A DNA stretch of 64,000 nt from Sedimentitalea todarodis (GCF_032595355.1 NZ_JASMWN010000006.1:176925-240924); one strand, 5' to 3'; positions 26,606 to 34,574 are shown, counted from the first letter of the stretch. Notes: a model not told the origin generated them from the letters alone. Made by a program: numbers and translations.

Positions 26606-27637
26606 TCATTTTTGGTCGTCGCTGTCAGATTGGCAGACATACACTGCGCCACCAACGGCGACCACAGATACAGCAGCAGCGGTAAGTGTCGCGGGTGCTG
26701 TTAGTATCGCTAAGAGGCTTGTGCCAACTGTGCCAATAGTCCCCGCAATGTAACCAGAACTGCCCGTGAGAATTACTGCTCCGGAACTGTGTCCCACGGC
26801 CGCGACGCCGGCCGCGCTTGCTGCAGCAGAGGCGCCGGCAGTTGCTCCTGCCCCCAATCCGACGATTGCCAGTGCTTCTTCCTTGGTTGCATTGACGCGT
26901 TCACAGATAGGAACGGAAGGTTCTTTGCACCTCAGATATGCGTCTCTCTCACCTTCAGCATACCCCACATATTCTTCCGCCTCGTCGTCGTACACGAGAC
27001 AGAACGCAGATCGTTCCGAAGGTGACAACTCCGGCAGCAAAGCAGAAAGAACCGCTTGACCAGGGCAATCTCCGCCGATCAGAGCGTCGCGGAACGTCAT
27101 GTTGCTGAATAGTTCCTCATCATCAAGATCATAAGTTAGGCGGTAGCTCTTACCGCTAACAAGCGTCGTACAGCGGGCTATCGAGTTGCTGCTAGCAGTT
27201 TGGCTGTCTGGAAATACAAAGGAAGCAAGTGGTGCGATGTCGGCTTTCTGAAAATCGACAGAATCTTTGCACCGCCAATAGGTGTCTTTCCGGCCCTGAG
27301 CATAACCCAGATAAGTCTTTCGTTCCTTGCTATATACCAAGCAGTAGTTCTCACGTTCATTGGGGAGAAGATCGGGAGCAAGGGAGCGAAGCGTCATCTC
27401 GCCCGGGCAAGTAATTGCACCCCACCCGGCGATTAGAATCTCCCGTAGTGAAGAGTTTTGAAAGGTCTCGTCATCATCTGGATTGTAAGATAACTCGAAT
27501 AGCCTGTCGTCCACAGAAGTGACACATGCGTCAAGATTCGGGCTCCACTCCTCACCGGACACAGTGTTTTCGACTTCACCCGCGCGAACTGCCGTCGCGG
27601 TCCCGAACACCAAAGTTGCAACCAGTATTATCTTCAT
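26606..27637 (-). CDS. Secreted two-repeat cysteine protein with glycine-rich hydrophobic tail
   Basis: 343 residues. A signal peptide (cleavage near VRA-GE) is followed by two similar units of about 85 residues (Cys38-Cys123 and Cys156-Cys237). Each has four matching cysteines (38/77/99/123 and 156/191/213/237) and shared motifs such as CPG, ER..(Y/F)CLVY and GYA.G..D.Y.RCK. After a short linker comes a long Gly/Ala/Thr-rich hydrophobic region (about 257-335) and the tail CQSDSDDQK. I do not recognise the family. The layout suggests a periplasmic disulfide-rich domain with a membrane-inserting segment, perhaps an exclusion, defence or toxin-like cargo protein. Codon use is AT-richer than that of neighbouring core genes, in keeping with transfer. 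Confidence 0.7.
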   Translation of the reverse strand: MKIILVATLVFGTATAVRAGEVENTVSGEEWSPNLDACVTSVDDRLFELSYNPDDDETFQNSSLREILIAGWGAITCPGEMTLRSLAPDLLPNERENYCLVYSKERKTYLGYAQGRKDTYWRCKDSVDFQKADIAPLASFVFPDSQTASSNSIARCTTLVSGKSYRLTYDLDDEELFSNMTFRDALIGGDCPGQAVLSALLPELSPSERSAFCLVYDDEAEEYVGYAEGERDAYLRCKEPSVPICERVNATKEEALAIVGLGAGATAGASAAASAAGVAAVGHSSGAVILTGSSGYIAGTIGTVGTSLLAILTAPATLTAAAVSVVAVGGAVYVCQSDSDDQK

Positions 27638-28026
27638 TTTTGGTCCTCAGGTTGATTTAGCATGACACATTGCCCTCTTTTCTTGTTATTGTGGGGGTGC
27701 TTCGGCGCGGGACAGCGCAGTTCGGTTACTGTTTCTTCAAGTTGTGGTTGCGATGAGCGTAGGAATTGCGATCCCTTGAAGCGTTCGTTTTAGTCCAATC
27801 AAGCACCGTTCTGTTTCCCTAGATACACCTTATATTGTTAACCAATAGTCAGGTAAAAAGGCGCAAATTGGTCGGGAAAACGAGAATATCTAGGCATCGG
27901 CAATAGAACTCCGCTGCCCGGACGTCCGCACGCTCTGCAGCGAAGGTCTGCGCGACACGAAACACAATGAAAAAAACAAAGCGGAACACCCCCGGCAAAC
28001 CCGCTAAGGGTTCACCGAGGGTAGCT
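27638..28026. other. Intergenic, AT-rich promoter region and 3' region of the integrase unit
   Basis: 389 bases. The part near 27640-27850 is AT-rich and probably holds the promoter of the secreted-protein gene. The part at 27966-28012 has a small hairpin (AACCC-GGGTT) and a T7 run on the minus strand that may end the integrase transcript. Short open frames here have no convincing ribosome sites. Confidence 0.4.
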
Positions 28027-28200
28027 TTATGGTGGTCTGCGATGGACGACGTAGTCCGCCAGCCACTGCCAGTAGGCGTCAGCGTTGACGAAGCCCTGTT
28101 GACGGGCAGCAAGGTCTTCAGCCCCCTGACGAGACAACCCGCCATCGAACTCAGCGATCGCGGCCCGTTCCTCGAACCAATCGATATCAGGGATCAGCAT
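28027..28200 (-). CDS. Small protein coupled to the integrase, 57 aa
   Basis: A 57-residue frame that starts inside the integrase stop (ATGCTGA overlap) and so is translationally coupled to it. The sequence reads MLIPDIDWFEERAAIAEFDG, then LSRQGAEDLAARQQGF and WQWLADYV. Short proteins with RAAIAEFDGGLSR are familiar from alphaproteobacterial plasmids and prophages, function unknown. Being acidic and helical, it is not an obvious DNA-binding excisionase. It could modulate the integrase or be a general mobile-element accessory gene. Confidence 0.72.
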   Translation of the reverse strand: MLIPDIDWFEERAAIAEFDGGLSRQGAEDLAARQQGFVNADAYWQWLADYVVHRRPP

Positions 28201-29477
28201 GGCAGTTGAATCTGATCAACGATCGACCGCTTCTGTTGATCACTGATACCCGCCGAGTATATCCCGTAGGTAATCCCGTTCTCTGACCGGGCGGACTTAT
28301 GGCCAACCAGAGACGCGGTCCAGTGCTCAGGGACGCCGGTTCGTTCGCACTGGGTGATGAACCACTTCCGTGTTGAGTGAAACACCAACCCCGGTCGCTC
28401 AAGTGACAGCCGCGACCGCAACCGAGCAAACCCCTTGGTGACCTCGTTGACCGTCAGATCAGGAAACAGCGGGCCGGACGCAGGTAGCTCAGAGAACAGG
28501 TCCGATAGCCGTCGATGAACCGGAACCAGCCGCTCCGCCGCATCGGTCTTTAGTAACCGCAGGTCATTAGGTCGGACATGAACGAAGCAACCAAGATTGC
28601 CCTTGGCGACGAGGTCTTCCCGCAGCAAGCCAACCGCCTCTCCGGCTCGCATACCCGTCAGCAAACAAGTCAGAAGCACAGGATGCAACTGGCGATCTCT
28701 GGCCCCCAGTAACCGGGCGACCTCCTCGTCAGTCGGGACGGCATACGGCTGAGGCCGGACCTTCTGATCGAACAGCACCGTCTTGAACGGGTTGGTCGGC
28801 AGTTGACCCTCGTAGACCACCCAATCGAGAAAATGGTTCACCTGAGACCAGATACGCTTCTGGGTTCTGACCGTGATCCGGGTGGTCTTGGTCGATGAGA
28901 AGGCAACCAGTTGGTCCAAGCCAAGACCCCTGGACGCCTCTGACTTTCCGATCACAGGCGACAGTTGGGCGATCAGGCCAAGGAACTCCCGCCCGTCCTC
29001 CCGGTTGACCTCCGTGACTGCCCGGTCACCGTAGCGGCTGAGGAACAGTTCGACCGAGTACCGGACGCTCTTGAACCCACCGGGACGTAACTCGCACTGA
29101 CGCCGCAGCAGGTAGCGACGGCCAACTTCGGCAACCCGAACCGGCGGCTTCGGTGCGACCCGCTCGAAGGGCACATGTTGAGAGTGCTCCAGAGTGGCCC
29201 GGAGACGAGCGAGAGCATGACTGGATGCCCCCTCCCATGCAGTTGGCTCAGAGGCCGCCAGAGCGATTGCCTCTGCACCAGAGACGACCTGTTGGACCTG
29301 CGCCTCGTACCGGGCGTTGACTGCCGCAGCCCGAACCCGCGCAGTCCTGACATCACTGGTCTTCAGCGACTGTTTCAGGGCGGCGGAGCCGAGGACAGCC
29401 GCGATGTCCTTGGGATAGTTGCGGCGAAACAGCCACGTGTTGCCTTTGCGATAGGCGTACTGAATTTGAGCAGACAT
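28194..29477 (-). CDS. int: Tyrosine recombinase/integrase
   Basis: 427 residues. An N-terminal arm-binding-like domain (MSAQIQYAYRKGNTWLFRRN), a SAM-like core-binding domain, and a C-terminal catalytic domain with Arg277 (LLTGMRAGEAVGL), His367-x-x-Arg370 (VFHSTRKW), His393 (LVGHKS) and the nucleophile Tyr404 or Tyr407 (GITYGIYSAG). AAAGGAGA precedes the ATG. It should insert and excise the element at the tRNA-Gln 3' end, given the 32-bp direct repeats there. It sits about 1.8 kb from the left repeat. Small genes lie on both sides in the same direction. Confidence 0.92.
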   Translation of the reverse strand: MSAQIQYAYRKGNTWLFRRNYPKDIAAVLGSAALKQSLKTSDVRTARVRAAAVNARYEAQVQQVVSGAEAIALAASEPTAWEGASSHALARLRATLEHSQHVPFERVAPKPPVRVAEVGRRYLLRRQCELRPGGFKSVRYSVELFLSRYGDRAVTEVNREDGREFLGLIAQLSPVIGKSEASRGLGLDQLVAFSSTKTTRITVRTQKRIWSQVNHFLDWVVYEGQLPTNPFKTVLFDQKVRPQPYAVPTDEEVARLLGARDRQLHPVLLTCLLTGMRAGEAVGLLREDLVAKGNLGCFVHVRPNDLRLLKTDAAERLVPVHRRLSDLFSELPASGPLFPDLTVNEVTKGFARLRSRLSLERPGLVFHSTRKWFITQCERTGVPEHWTASLVGHKSARSENGITYGIYSAGISDQQKRSIVDQIQLPC

Positions 29478-29519
29478 GCTGTTGTCTCCTTTCTTGATTT
29501 GTTGTTTGGAAGGGAGCCG

Positions 29520-29711
29520 TCAGGCAGGGTCGACGACCCGGAGGATCAACCCGATTGACGGTTCGCCGTAGTGACCCGCCAGTGGTCCGGTAGTCGCAGT
29601 CCCGGTGACGCAGTCTTCATGGACCTCATCGACCCGAAAACAATGTTGAGGGACATCGTCAAAGGCCCGGATCACGACGGTGACACCGGGTTGAAGGTCC
29701 GGTTCAATCAT
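29520..29711 (-). CDS. Small protein upstream of integrase, 63 aa
   Basis: 63 residues, starting MIEPDLQPGVTVVIRAFDD and ending ILRVVDPA. GGAGGG lies seven bases before its ATG. The profile is beta-rich and acidic, with no recognised domain. It overlaps the 55-aa gene upstream and precedes the integrase by 42 bases, so it belongs to the integrase operon. Possible roles include directionality control, but there is no motif to support that. Confidence 0.62.
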   Translation of the reverse strand: MIEPDLQPGVTVVIRAFDDVPQHCFRVDEVHEDCVTGTATTGPLAGHYGEPSIGLILRVVDPA

Positions 29712-29871
29712 GGTCGACCCTCCACGCTGACACGACGGCGACGACCACCAGCGCCGAGACGAGGGGGTGAGAGCGGACGACGACCCAGATCACGGTGGTC
29801 AGGACGGCCTTGGGAGGTGGGGTCAAAAGAAAACCCCCGGCGATAACGCCGAGGGCTGAAAGATAACGCAT
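29704..29871 (-). CDS. Small membrane protein, 55 aa
   Basis: 55 residues: MRYLSALGVIAGGFLLTPPP, then KAVLTTVIWVVVRSHP and LVSALVVVAVVSAWR, giving one or two hydrophobic segments. AGGAG sits eight bases before the ATG, and the stop overlaps the start of the 63-aa gene. A strong hairpin plus T-rich run lies within codons 6-15, so expression may be attenuated. First gene of the integrase operon; function unknown. Confidence 0.55.
   Translation of the reverse strand: MRYLSALGVIAGGFLLTPPPKAVLTTVIWVVVRSHPLVSALVVVAVVSAWRVDHD
29825..29855 (-). terminator. Terminator-like hairpin inside the 55-aa gene (possible attenuator)
   Basis: On the minus strand, CCCTCGGCG and CGCCGGGGG pair over 9 bp (one T-G) around TTAT, followed by TTTTCTTTT. 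It falls 16 bases after the start codon of the 55-aa frame, in the direction of transcription of the integrase operon. Confidence 0.6.
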
Positions 29872-30246
29872 TGGTCTAACTCCTGTGTTTTTCTTTATTT
29901 AGATACAGGAGGTTCCTCAGTTTCCGGGGGGGCAGTCAGGGTGCTACATGCTCAGAGTCTGAAAGACTTCGGCGTAGTAAGTACAGGTTGTACAAGCCCG
30001 ACGGGCTTATCATGGTCTATGATGCTTACGACCGCTAGCAGACCAAAGTGGCCACGCAGCCCTTAACCCGAAATTACATCAGCTCACCTTTGCTGCAAAA
30101 TCGTTGAGTTGGGACGTTGTGGCGTACCCGTGAGAACGTGATGAAGTATCCGTTTGATTGTATCCTGCGGCGGAGAAAGACGGATTTTCGCTTGAACGAT
30201 TGTGGCGCATTGTTCATGCTGCTTCGGGTGTAAGAGAGGCAGAGCG
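29872..30246. other. Divergent intergenic region between integrase operon and repeat membrane protein
   Basis: 375 bases, AT-richer than its surroundings. It has small inverted or direct elements (GTACAGGTTGTAC around 29980, AAGCCCGACGGGCTT around 29995) that could be operator or integrase arm sites. No supported gene. Confidence 0.45.
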
Positions 30247-31941
30247 GTGCATCTGGGTTTTGTCGGCGCGATCATCGCGTCCGTGGTTGCGGTTCTCGGG
30301 GTGCTCCAGCCTCCCGGATGGGTTTGGGCGTTGAGCCTGCTGTGGGTTTTCCTGTTTGGTCTGTTGAACTACGACCATCGCCGCGACCGGGTGTCGATCC
30401 TGAACGGTTTGAAACGGCGCGACAATGCGCTGGTCTATACCAAGCTGGTCGACGTGATGCTGGGCGGTCTGCGACGAATGCTGTCGCCCAAAGATGCGGA
30501 AAACGACCCGAAACCTGTCAAAGGTCGGATTGCGCAGTTTGTTTGGTTATTGAGTCCGCGGGCACGAGACCCGGATGACTTGAAACATCTGCAGGCCAGC
30601 ACCTTTTCTTGGCCGGTGATGGATGCCGCGCTCAAGATCGCGGCGATCTATCCGTTGCTGCTTCTCCTCTGCCAATGGGGGATTAAAGGGAAGGATACGG
30701 GCATTGGCGCAGTCGCGATCCTTGTCGCGGAAGAGCGTGCATGGCTGAGGGCCGCGCTGGTATGCCCTGTTGTCGCGCTGATGGCCACGAGTATTCTGGC
30801 GTCAGCCAGTCAGAAGCGTGTCTTTGAAAAGGCTTCTGACTGGCTGTTTTATCTCGCAGTCGCAGGCGCAGTCGCACTCGCACTCGCACTCGCACTCGCA
30901 GGCGCATTCGTAATCGCATTCGCAGGCGCAGTCGCAGTCGCAGGCGCAGTCGCAGTCGCAGGCGCACTCGCACTCGCAGGCGCATTCGTAATCGCATTCG
31001 CAGGCGCAGTCGCAGTCGCAGTCGCAGTCGCAGGCGCAGTCGCAGGCGCAGTCGCAGGCGCAGGCGCACTCGCAGGCGCACTCGCAGGCGCAGGCGCACT
31101 CGCAGTCGCAGTCGCACTCGCAGTCGCAGGCGCACTCGCAGTCGCAGTCGCAGGCGCACTCGCAGTCGCAGTCGGCTATGGCTGCTCCCAAGGAAAAGGC
31201 GGGCGGGCCTATTTAGTCTTTGTTGTCGCGGTGTGGGCCAGTCTTGTCGTTGCCTTCGGCCTTTCTGCCAACGCTCTGGAAACAGACCGCCGGGCTTTCG
31301 TCTTCGCCCTCGGATTGCTCCCTCTGCTCAACGCGGTATTCGACTATCTCTCCTATGGCATCACGCTGGGACTGATCCGCTATGGACGGGGTCAGCGCAA
31401 TCTGCTGACCGGGCTGGTCTGGGTCTTTGACGGGGTGGTCGCGGTGCTGTTGTTGATCGGGCTGGGGCTTGTCCTGAGCGGGACCATCGCGCTGATCAAC
31501 CTTCTGGCCGGGCAGGAATTTGTCGCCTTGCGCTCGATCTTTGACGACCTCAAGACACCAGAGGGGCGCGTGGGCTACACTTGGCTCACACTGACCTTGC
31601 TCTCCACGCTGGTGCCCACTTTGGTGCATCTGGTGCTGGTCTTTTTGTCGGCCTTTACCTGGGTGCCGCAGCGTTTCAAGATCTGGATCGCGCGCGGAAT
31701 TGAAGACCAAGATACCGGCGACCTGGCCACACTGGGCGGTAGCGCGGCCGCCGCCACGCTCGGCGCGCTCTGGGCCGCATTTGTGGCCTGCGGACTATGG
31801 CTAATGTGGGTTTTTATAACGGCTTACCTTGAACCTGCCGGGCTAGCGGTTCTGTGGGTGGTGGAGAGCCTCGCGCTCTGGTTGGGCTGGGTGGCGGACC
31901 CCGGCGCAGGGGCTGCTATGATACAAGGCATCGACATCTGA
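30247..31941 (+). CDS. Polytopic membrane protein with in-frame hexanucleotide repeat
   Basis: 564 residues from GTG 30247, which has AAGAGAGG eight bases upstream; an ATG at 30202 lacks one. N-terminal membrane segments (VHLGFVGAIIASVVAVLGVL) are followed by a charged loop with NYDHRRDRVSILNG. A block of 106 residues made only of Ala-X dipeptides (X = Val, Leu, Gly, Phe) is encoded by GCA-NNC hexamers at 30856-31173, with the single exception Val-Ile in two places. The C-terminal half has about five further hydrophobic segments. I do not recognise the family. The repeat could form long small-residue transmembrane helices and can change length without a frameshift. Likely accessory cargo of the element. 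Confidence 0.72.
   Translation: MHLGFVGAIIASVVAVLGVLQPPGWVWALSLLWVFLFGLLNYDHRRDRVSILNGLKRRDNALVYTKLVDVMLGGLRRMLSPKDAENDPKPVKGRIAQFVWLLSPRARDPDDLKHLQASTFSWPVMDAALKIAAIYPLLLLLCQWGIKGKDTGIGAVAILVAEERAWLRAALVCPVVALMATSILASASQKRVFEKASDWLFYLAVAGAVALALALALAGAFVIAFAGAVAVAGAVAVAGALALAGAFVIAFAGAVAVAVAVAGAVAGAVAGAGALAGALAGAGALAVAVALAVAGALAVAVAGALAVAVGYGCSQGKGGRAYLVFVVAVWASLVVAFGLSANALETDRRAFVFALGLLPLLNAVFDYLSYGITLGLIRYGRGQRNLLTGLVWVFDGVVAVLLLIGLGLVLSGTIALINLLAGQEFVALRSIFDDLKTPEGRVGYTWLTLTLLSTLVPTLVHLVLVFLSAFTWVPQRFKIWIARGIEDQDTGDLATLGGSAAAATLGALWAAFVACGLWLMWVFITAYLEPAGLAVLWVVESLALWLGWVADPGAGAAMIQGIDI
30856..31173 (+). repeat. Hexanucleotide coding repeat (GCA-GTC/CTC/GGC), 53 units
   Basis: 318 bases of tandem 6-mers, nearly all GCAGTC, GCACTC or GCAGGC, in frame with the host gene. 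GCATTC and GTAATC interrupt the pattern twice at an interval of about 78 bases, so a larger duplicated unit overlies the hexamer. This is a good substrate for replication slippage. Confidence 0.95.
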
Positions 31942-31953
31942 TCGCCCCCGGCC

Positions 31954-32484
31954 CATCACCAACAATCACCCCTCTTTAGGAGCCACTCGTCCTGCCCGAC
32001 GCCCCAAACTGCCCCCAAGGATGCCCCAGTTGGTCACTGGCCGACGGTAAGCCGATGGTCTGTAAGGAACGACAAGGTCTCCTACCACCCCAGCCAGCCG
32101 ACTTTCAGTGATTCAACTAAGCGACCGGTGCCGTAAGGGGCCCGGGAAATGCCCCTAGAAATGCCCCACACCCGAGGCGGGTGCTTCGGGGGTGCCCCTC
32201 CCGAGTTGCGGGAGAGGCGGGTTAGTGACCCTGAAGCCGCGAAGTGAGCATGGCCACAGGTCGCTAGAGCAGGTTGAAGTCTACCCCGTTCGCTTGCCGG
32301 TCCCACTCATCGCGCAAGTTATCGGCCCGCGTTCCGATGACCAGATGCTCCGGGTTGACGCACCGCCGGTTATGGCAGCGATGACGGACGACTTGGTGGG
32401 GAGTTGCGGCGAGGCCCTCAGTGACACAGTGAACGAACCGATATGCACGATCCTGGCTGCCGCGAAACCGAACCTTGCGGGGTT
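31954..32484 (-). repeat. Element-end repeat, copy 2 (inverted)
   Basis: Inverted relative to copies 1 and 3. It contains the left-end region (31954-32080), an att-like core with five mismatches to the 32-bp repeat (32080-32111), the hairpin region and the 3' part of the intact HNH gene. Together with copy 1 it encloses a 5.4-kb segment (26539-31953) that could invert by homologous recombination. Confidence 0.82.
32080..32111 (-). repeat. Diverged att-like core, inverted
   Basis: Reads, on the minus strand, like the 32-bp core at 26372 and 34898 with five differences clustered around GTCGG. It keeps TGGCTGGGGTGGTAGGA exactly. Confidence 0.75.
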
Positions 32485-32641
32485 CAACAGTAGCAGTAAC
32501 AAGACAGCCATTCCCGTCCCGCTCAGTGTCCGCCAAGACATCATCAACCAAAGCCTGAGCAGCCTCCGCGTGATTGGCGAGGATGTCTTCGTACCATGCC
32601 GTCGACGGGTCAACGAAACGGATCAATCTCGGGGCCCTCAA
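32264..32641 (-). CDS. HNH endonuclease (intact copy)
   Basis: 125 residues with the HNH core RHRCHNRRCVNPEHLVIGTR and the following DNLRDEWDRQANG, typical of phage and mobile-element HNH_3 nucleases. The start is TTG 32641, overlapping the helicase stop (TTGA), with GGAGGG six bases upstream; this indicates translational coupling to the helicase. Two 5'-truncated copies lie at 25968 and 34575. It may nick or cut phage or element DNA, for example in packaging or interference. Which of these cannot be told from sequence. Confidence 0.85.
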   Translation of the reverse strand: MRAPRLIRFVDPSTAWYEDILANHAEAAQALVDDVLADTERDGNGCLVTATVEPRKVRFRGSQDRAYRFVHCVTEGLAATPHQVVRHRCHNRRCVNPEHLVIGTRADNLRDEWDRQANGVDFNLL

Positions 32642-34320
32642 TAGTCGCCCTCCAGTATTGCTTGATCCACGGCCTCAGTCTCGTCCGGGGTCAACGCAGT
32701 CGTAACGGGCTCAATGATTTCTACGCCACCGGAGTCGTGATTGACCGCAACATCATATCCATCGGGACCATGCACACGGCCACCAGCGACTTGATAGTCA
32801 CGATGCACCCAGATCGCTCTCGCGTAGTCGACGCCTCCCCACTTTACGGTTTCGGAACGCCACCCCAAGTCAGGCATCATATACTTGATGCGATTGGCGT
32901 TCATCTTCAGGTCTTCTGTGAACACCTGCGCCAGTTCGCCCTGACCAATTGCGAAGACACCTTTCTCGGCCAACAGTTCATCAAGCTGCTGCAATTGAAC
33001 CTCCTTGGATGCACCCATGATCTGCTTCATGACGGGGGTATTAATTGCGGACAGATTCAGCGACCGAGAATTGAAGCTGTTCGACTGCTTGTGCTGCATG
33101 AGAGCATTATACAGCCGGGCGATCGCTTGCGGGTCGTCCATGATCGTACAGAACTCTGCAACGGCGTCACCAAAGTCTTCAGCATCTGGCCCGGATGCGT
33201 GCCCGGAGTGATCAACCTCTATCACGTAATAGCGCCGCTCGTCCGCCTCGATCCAAAGCGGCAGGTGATTGGTGGTGAACAGGAAACAGCAGAACTGCTT
33301 CACCTTCTCCACTTCCCGGCCTTTCACTTCCGACGTCGTCACCTTCTCGGTAATGTAGGTCTTCAGCGTGTTGCCCTGACTGGAGTCCGGCTTCAACTGC
33401 AGTTCCTCCGATATGATCAGCTTGCTATCCAGCAAGGGCTTGTTGAAGCGGCCTGTCAGCTTGGAGACGCTGTTCTGCGTTATTGTGTTTTCTGCACCGA
33501 ATAGCACCTCGGCCAACCGGCACAGTGTGCTCTTGCCGGTTCCCTTCTTGCGAGAGTACAGGAACGGGGCCCAGCCCGGCTTGTCGTTCTCGTTCTGAAG
33601 GCACCAAGACAGCCAGTCCTTGAACACGGCGCGATCTATTGCTTGCGGGAATACCCGCTCAATAAAGGCATCAAACCAAGTGCTGTCGGCGTCCCGAAGA
33701 CCTAACTTGCGATACTCCGGCACCCGCCAAGTGTTGATCGATACCATTTCACCGTCTCGAATGACGCGGGCTTCGCGGCCTGGACAGCAGCGGGTGGTTC
33801 CGTCCCAGATAGGAATGGACTGTTCCGGATCGTTATGGGTTTCGATGATGACGCGTTGGAACACCGCTTTCAGAACCTCATTCGTGACCTCCAGTTCAGG
33901 AAATTTCCGAGCCATACGCTGAACACAGATCTTTTGCAGGTGCGGTTGAGGCAAGCCCGAGTTTATGCGATCCACGTCAAAAAAGTGGTTCTGGGACCGG
34001 ACGAACCAAGTGGAGACCTGCTTGGAAAGAAAGGTCGTAAGATCGGTGGAAGTCATATTGCTGACTTCGGTTTTCTGTGTCGGGTTCTCGTGATGGGCAA
34101 TCGAGCGCCCATTGCGTCGCAAGCCAAGCTTTCTTGGGGCTTTTCTTACTTGTCTTTCCGTTGGTTGGTTTTGCATTTTGGACCTTTGAAATGAAGACAG
34201 TCCGCTCGGTTTTGGGGCCTCAACGTCATAATCCTCCAATACTATCGGGAGGTTTGAATTCTCCGTTGGCTGTGGGTTTTGCGGTTGCGAAACCTGCACG
34301 TCAGGGATCTGTTCTGTCAT
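32638..34320 (-). CDS. SF3-type replication helicase (DUF5906 / phage-plasmid primase family C-terminal part)
   Basis: 560 residues. The first ~100 are low-complexity and charged. The AAA/SF3 helicase region has Walker A RKKGTGKSTLCRLA (from about residue 257), ISEELQL as a Walker B-like stretch and FLFTTNHLPLWI as sensor 1 (motif C). A winged-helix-like C terminus follows (LAEKGVFAIGQGELAQVF). No TOPRIM or archaeo-eukaryotic primase motif is visible, so it is best described as the helicase of P4-like or satellite elements. AGAGAGA precedes the ATG. It is coupled to the HNH gene. It implies that the element can replicate after excision. Confidence 0.85.
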   Translation of the reverse strand: MTEQIPDVQVSQPQNPQPTENSNLPIVLEDYDVEAPKPSGLSSFQRSKMQNQPTERQVRKAPRKLGLRRNGRSIAHHENPTQKTEVSNMTSTDLTTFLSKQVSTWFVRSQNHFFDVDRINSGLPQPHLQKICVQRMARKFPELEVTNEVLKAVFQRVIIETHNDPEQSIPIWDGTTRCCPGREARVIRDGEMVSINTWRVPEYRKLGLRDADSTWFDAFIERVFPQAIDRAVFKDWLSWCLQNENDKPGWAPFLYSRKKGTGKSTLCRLAEVLFGAENTITQNSVSKLTGRFNKPLLDSKLIISEELQLKPDSSQGNTLKTYITEKVTTSEVKGREVEKVKQFCCFLFTTNHLPLWIEADERRYYVIEVDHSGHASGPDAEDFGDAVAEFCTIMDDPQAIARLYNALMQHKQSNSFNSRSLNLSAINTPVMKQIMGASKEVQLQQLDELLAEKGVFAIGQGELAQVFTEDLKMNANRIKYMMPDLGWRSETVKWGGVDYARAIWVHRDYQVAGGRVHGPDGYDVAVNHDSGGVEIIEPVTTALTPDETEAVDQAILEGDY

Positions 34321-34574
34321 ATATTCTCTCTACAAGTGAGTTATCGCCCCCCGCGAAACGGGGGTGCTGATTTGGTTTCAAGAAGGGGAGAACACACCAA
34401 CGCCAAAACGCCCGCAGTTGCGCTGCGAGCAAAAAAAACATGGAATCAGTGTGGGGAAGTGGGTGCGTTGCTCTAGAATCTAATCGTAGAAATCATCGCA
34501 TCAGTTGTGTTTCGCTTTCATAAACTGCCACTTCGGAAGCCCCTTGTGTCATCGTTTATCCGAAATTGCAACCG
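34321..34574. other. Region upstream of helicase gene
   Basis: 254 bases with no convincing gene. A minus-strand frame (MFFLLAAQLRAFWRWCV) has no ribosome site. CCCCCCGCGAAACGGGGG (34347-34364) is a hairpin; this area could hold the element's replication origin or the helicase promoter. Confidence 0.4.

Noticed and set aside
27849..28209. 98-aa minus and 80-aa plus frames next to the integrase
   Set aside because: The 57-aa frame coupled to the integrase stop explains the region better; the others overlap it without ribosome sites.
30856..31173. Possible CRISPR or iteron array
   Set aside because: The unit is 6 bases with no unique spacers and is in frame with a coding gene.
30683..31191. 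Two minus-strand open frames over the hexamer repeat (Arg-Leu or Cys-Asp/Glu rich)
   Set aside because: They are reverse readings of the GCA-NNC repeat; the plus-strand frame continues into normal membrane protein on both sides.
34376..34460. Minus-strand small frame upstream of the helicase (MFFLLAAQLRAFWRW)
   Set aside because: No ribosome site and a poly-T start; not distinguishable from chance.
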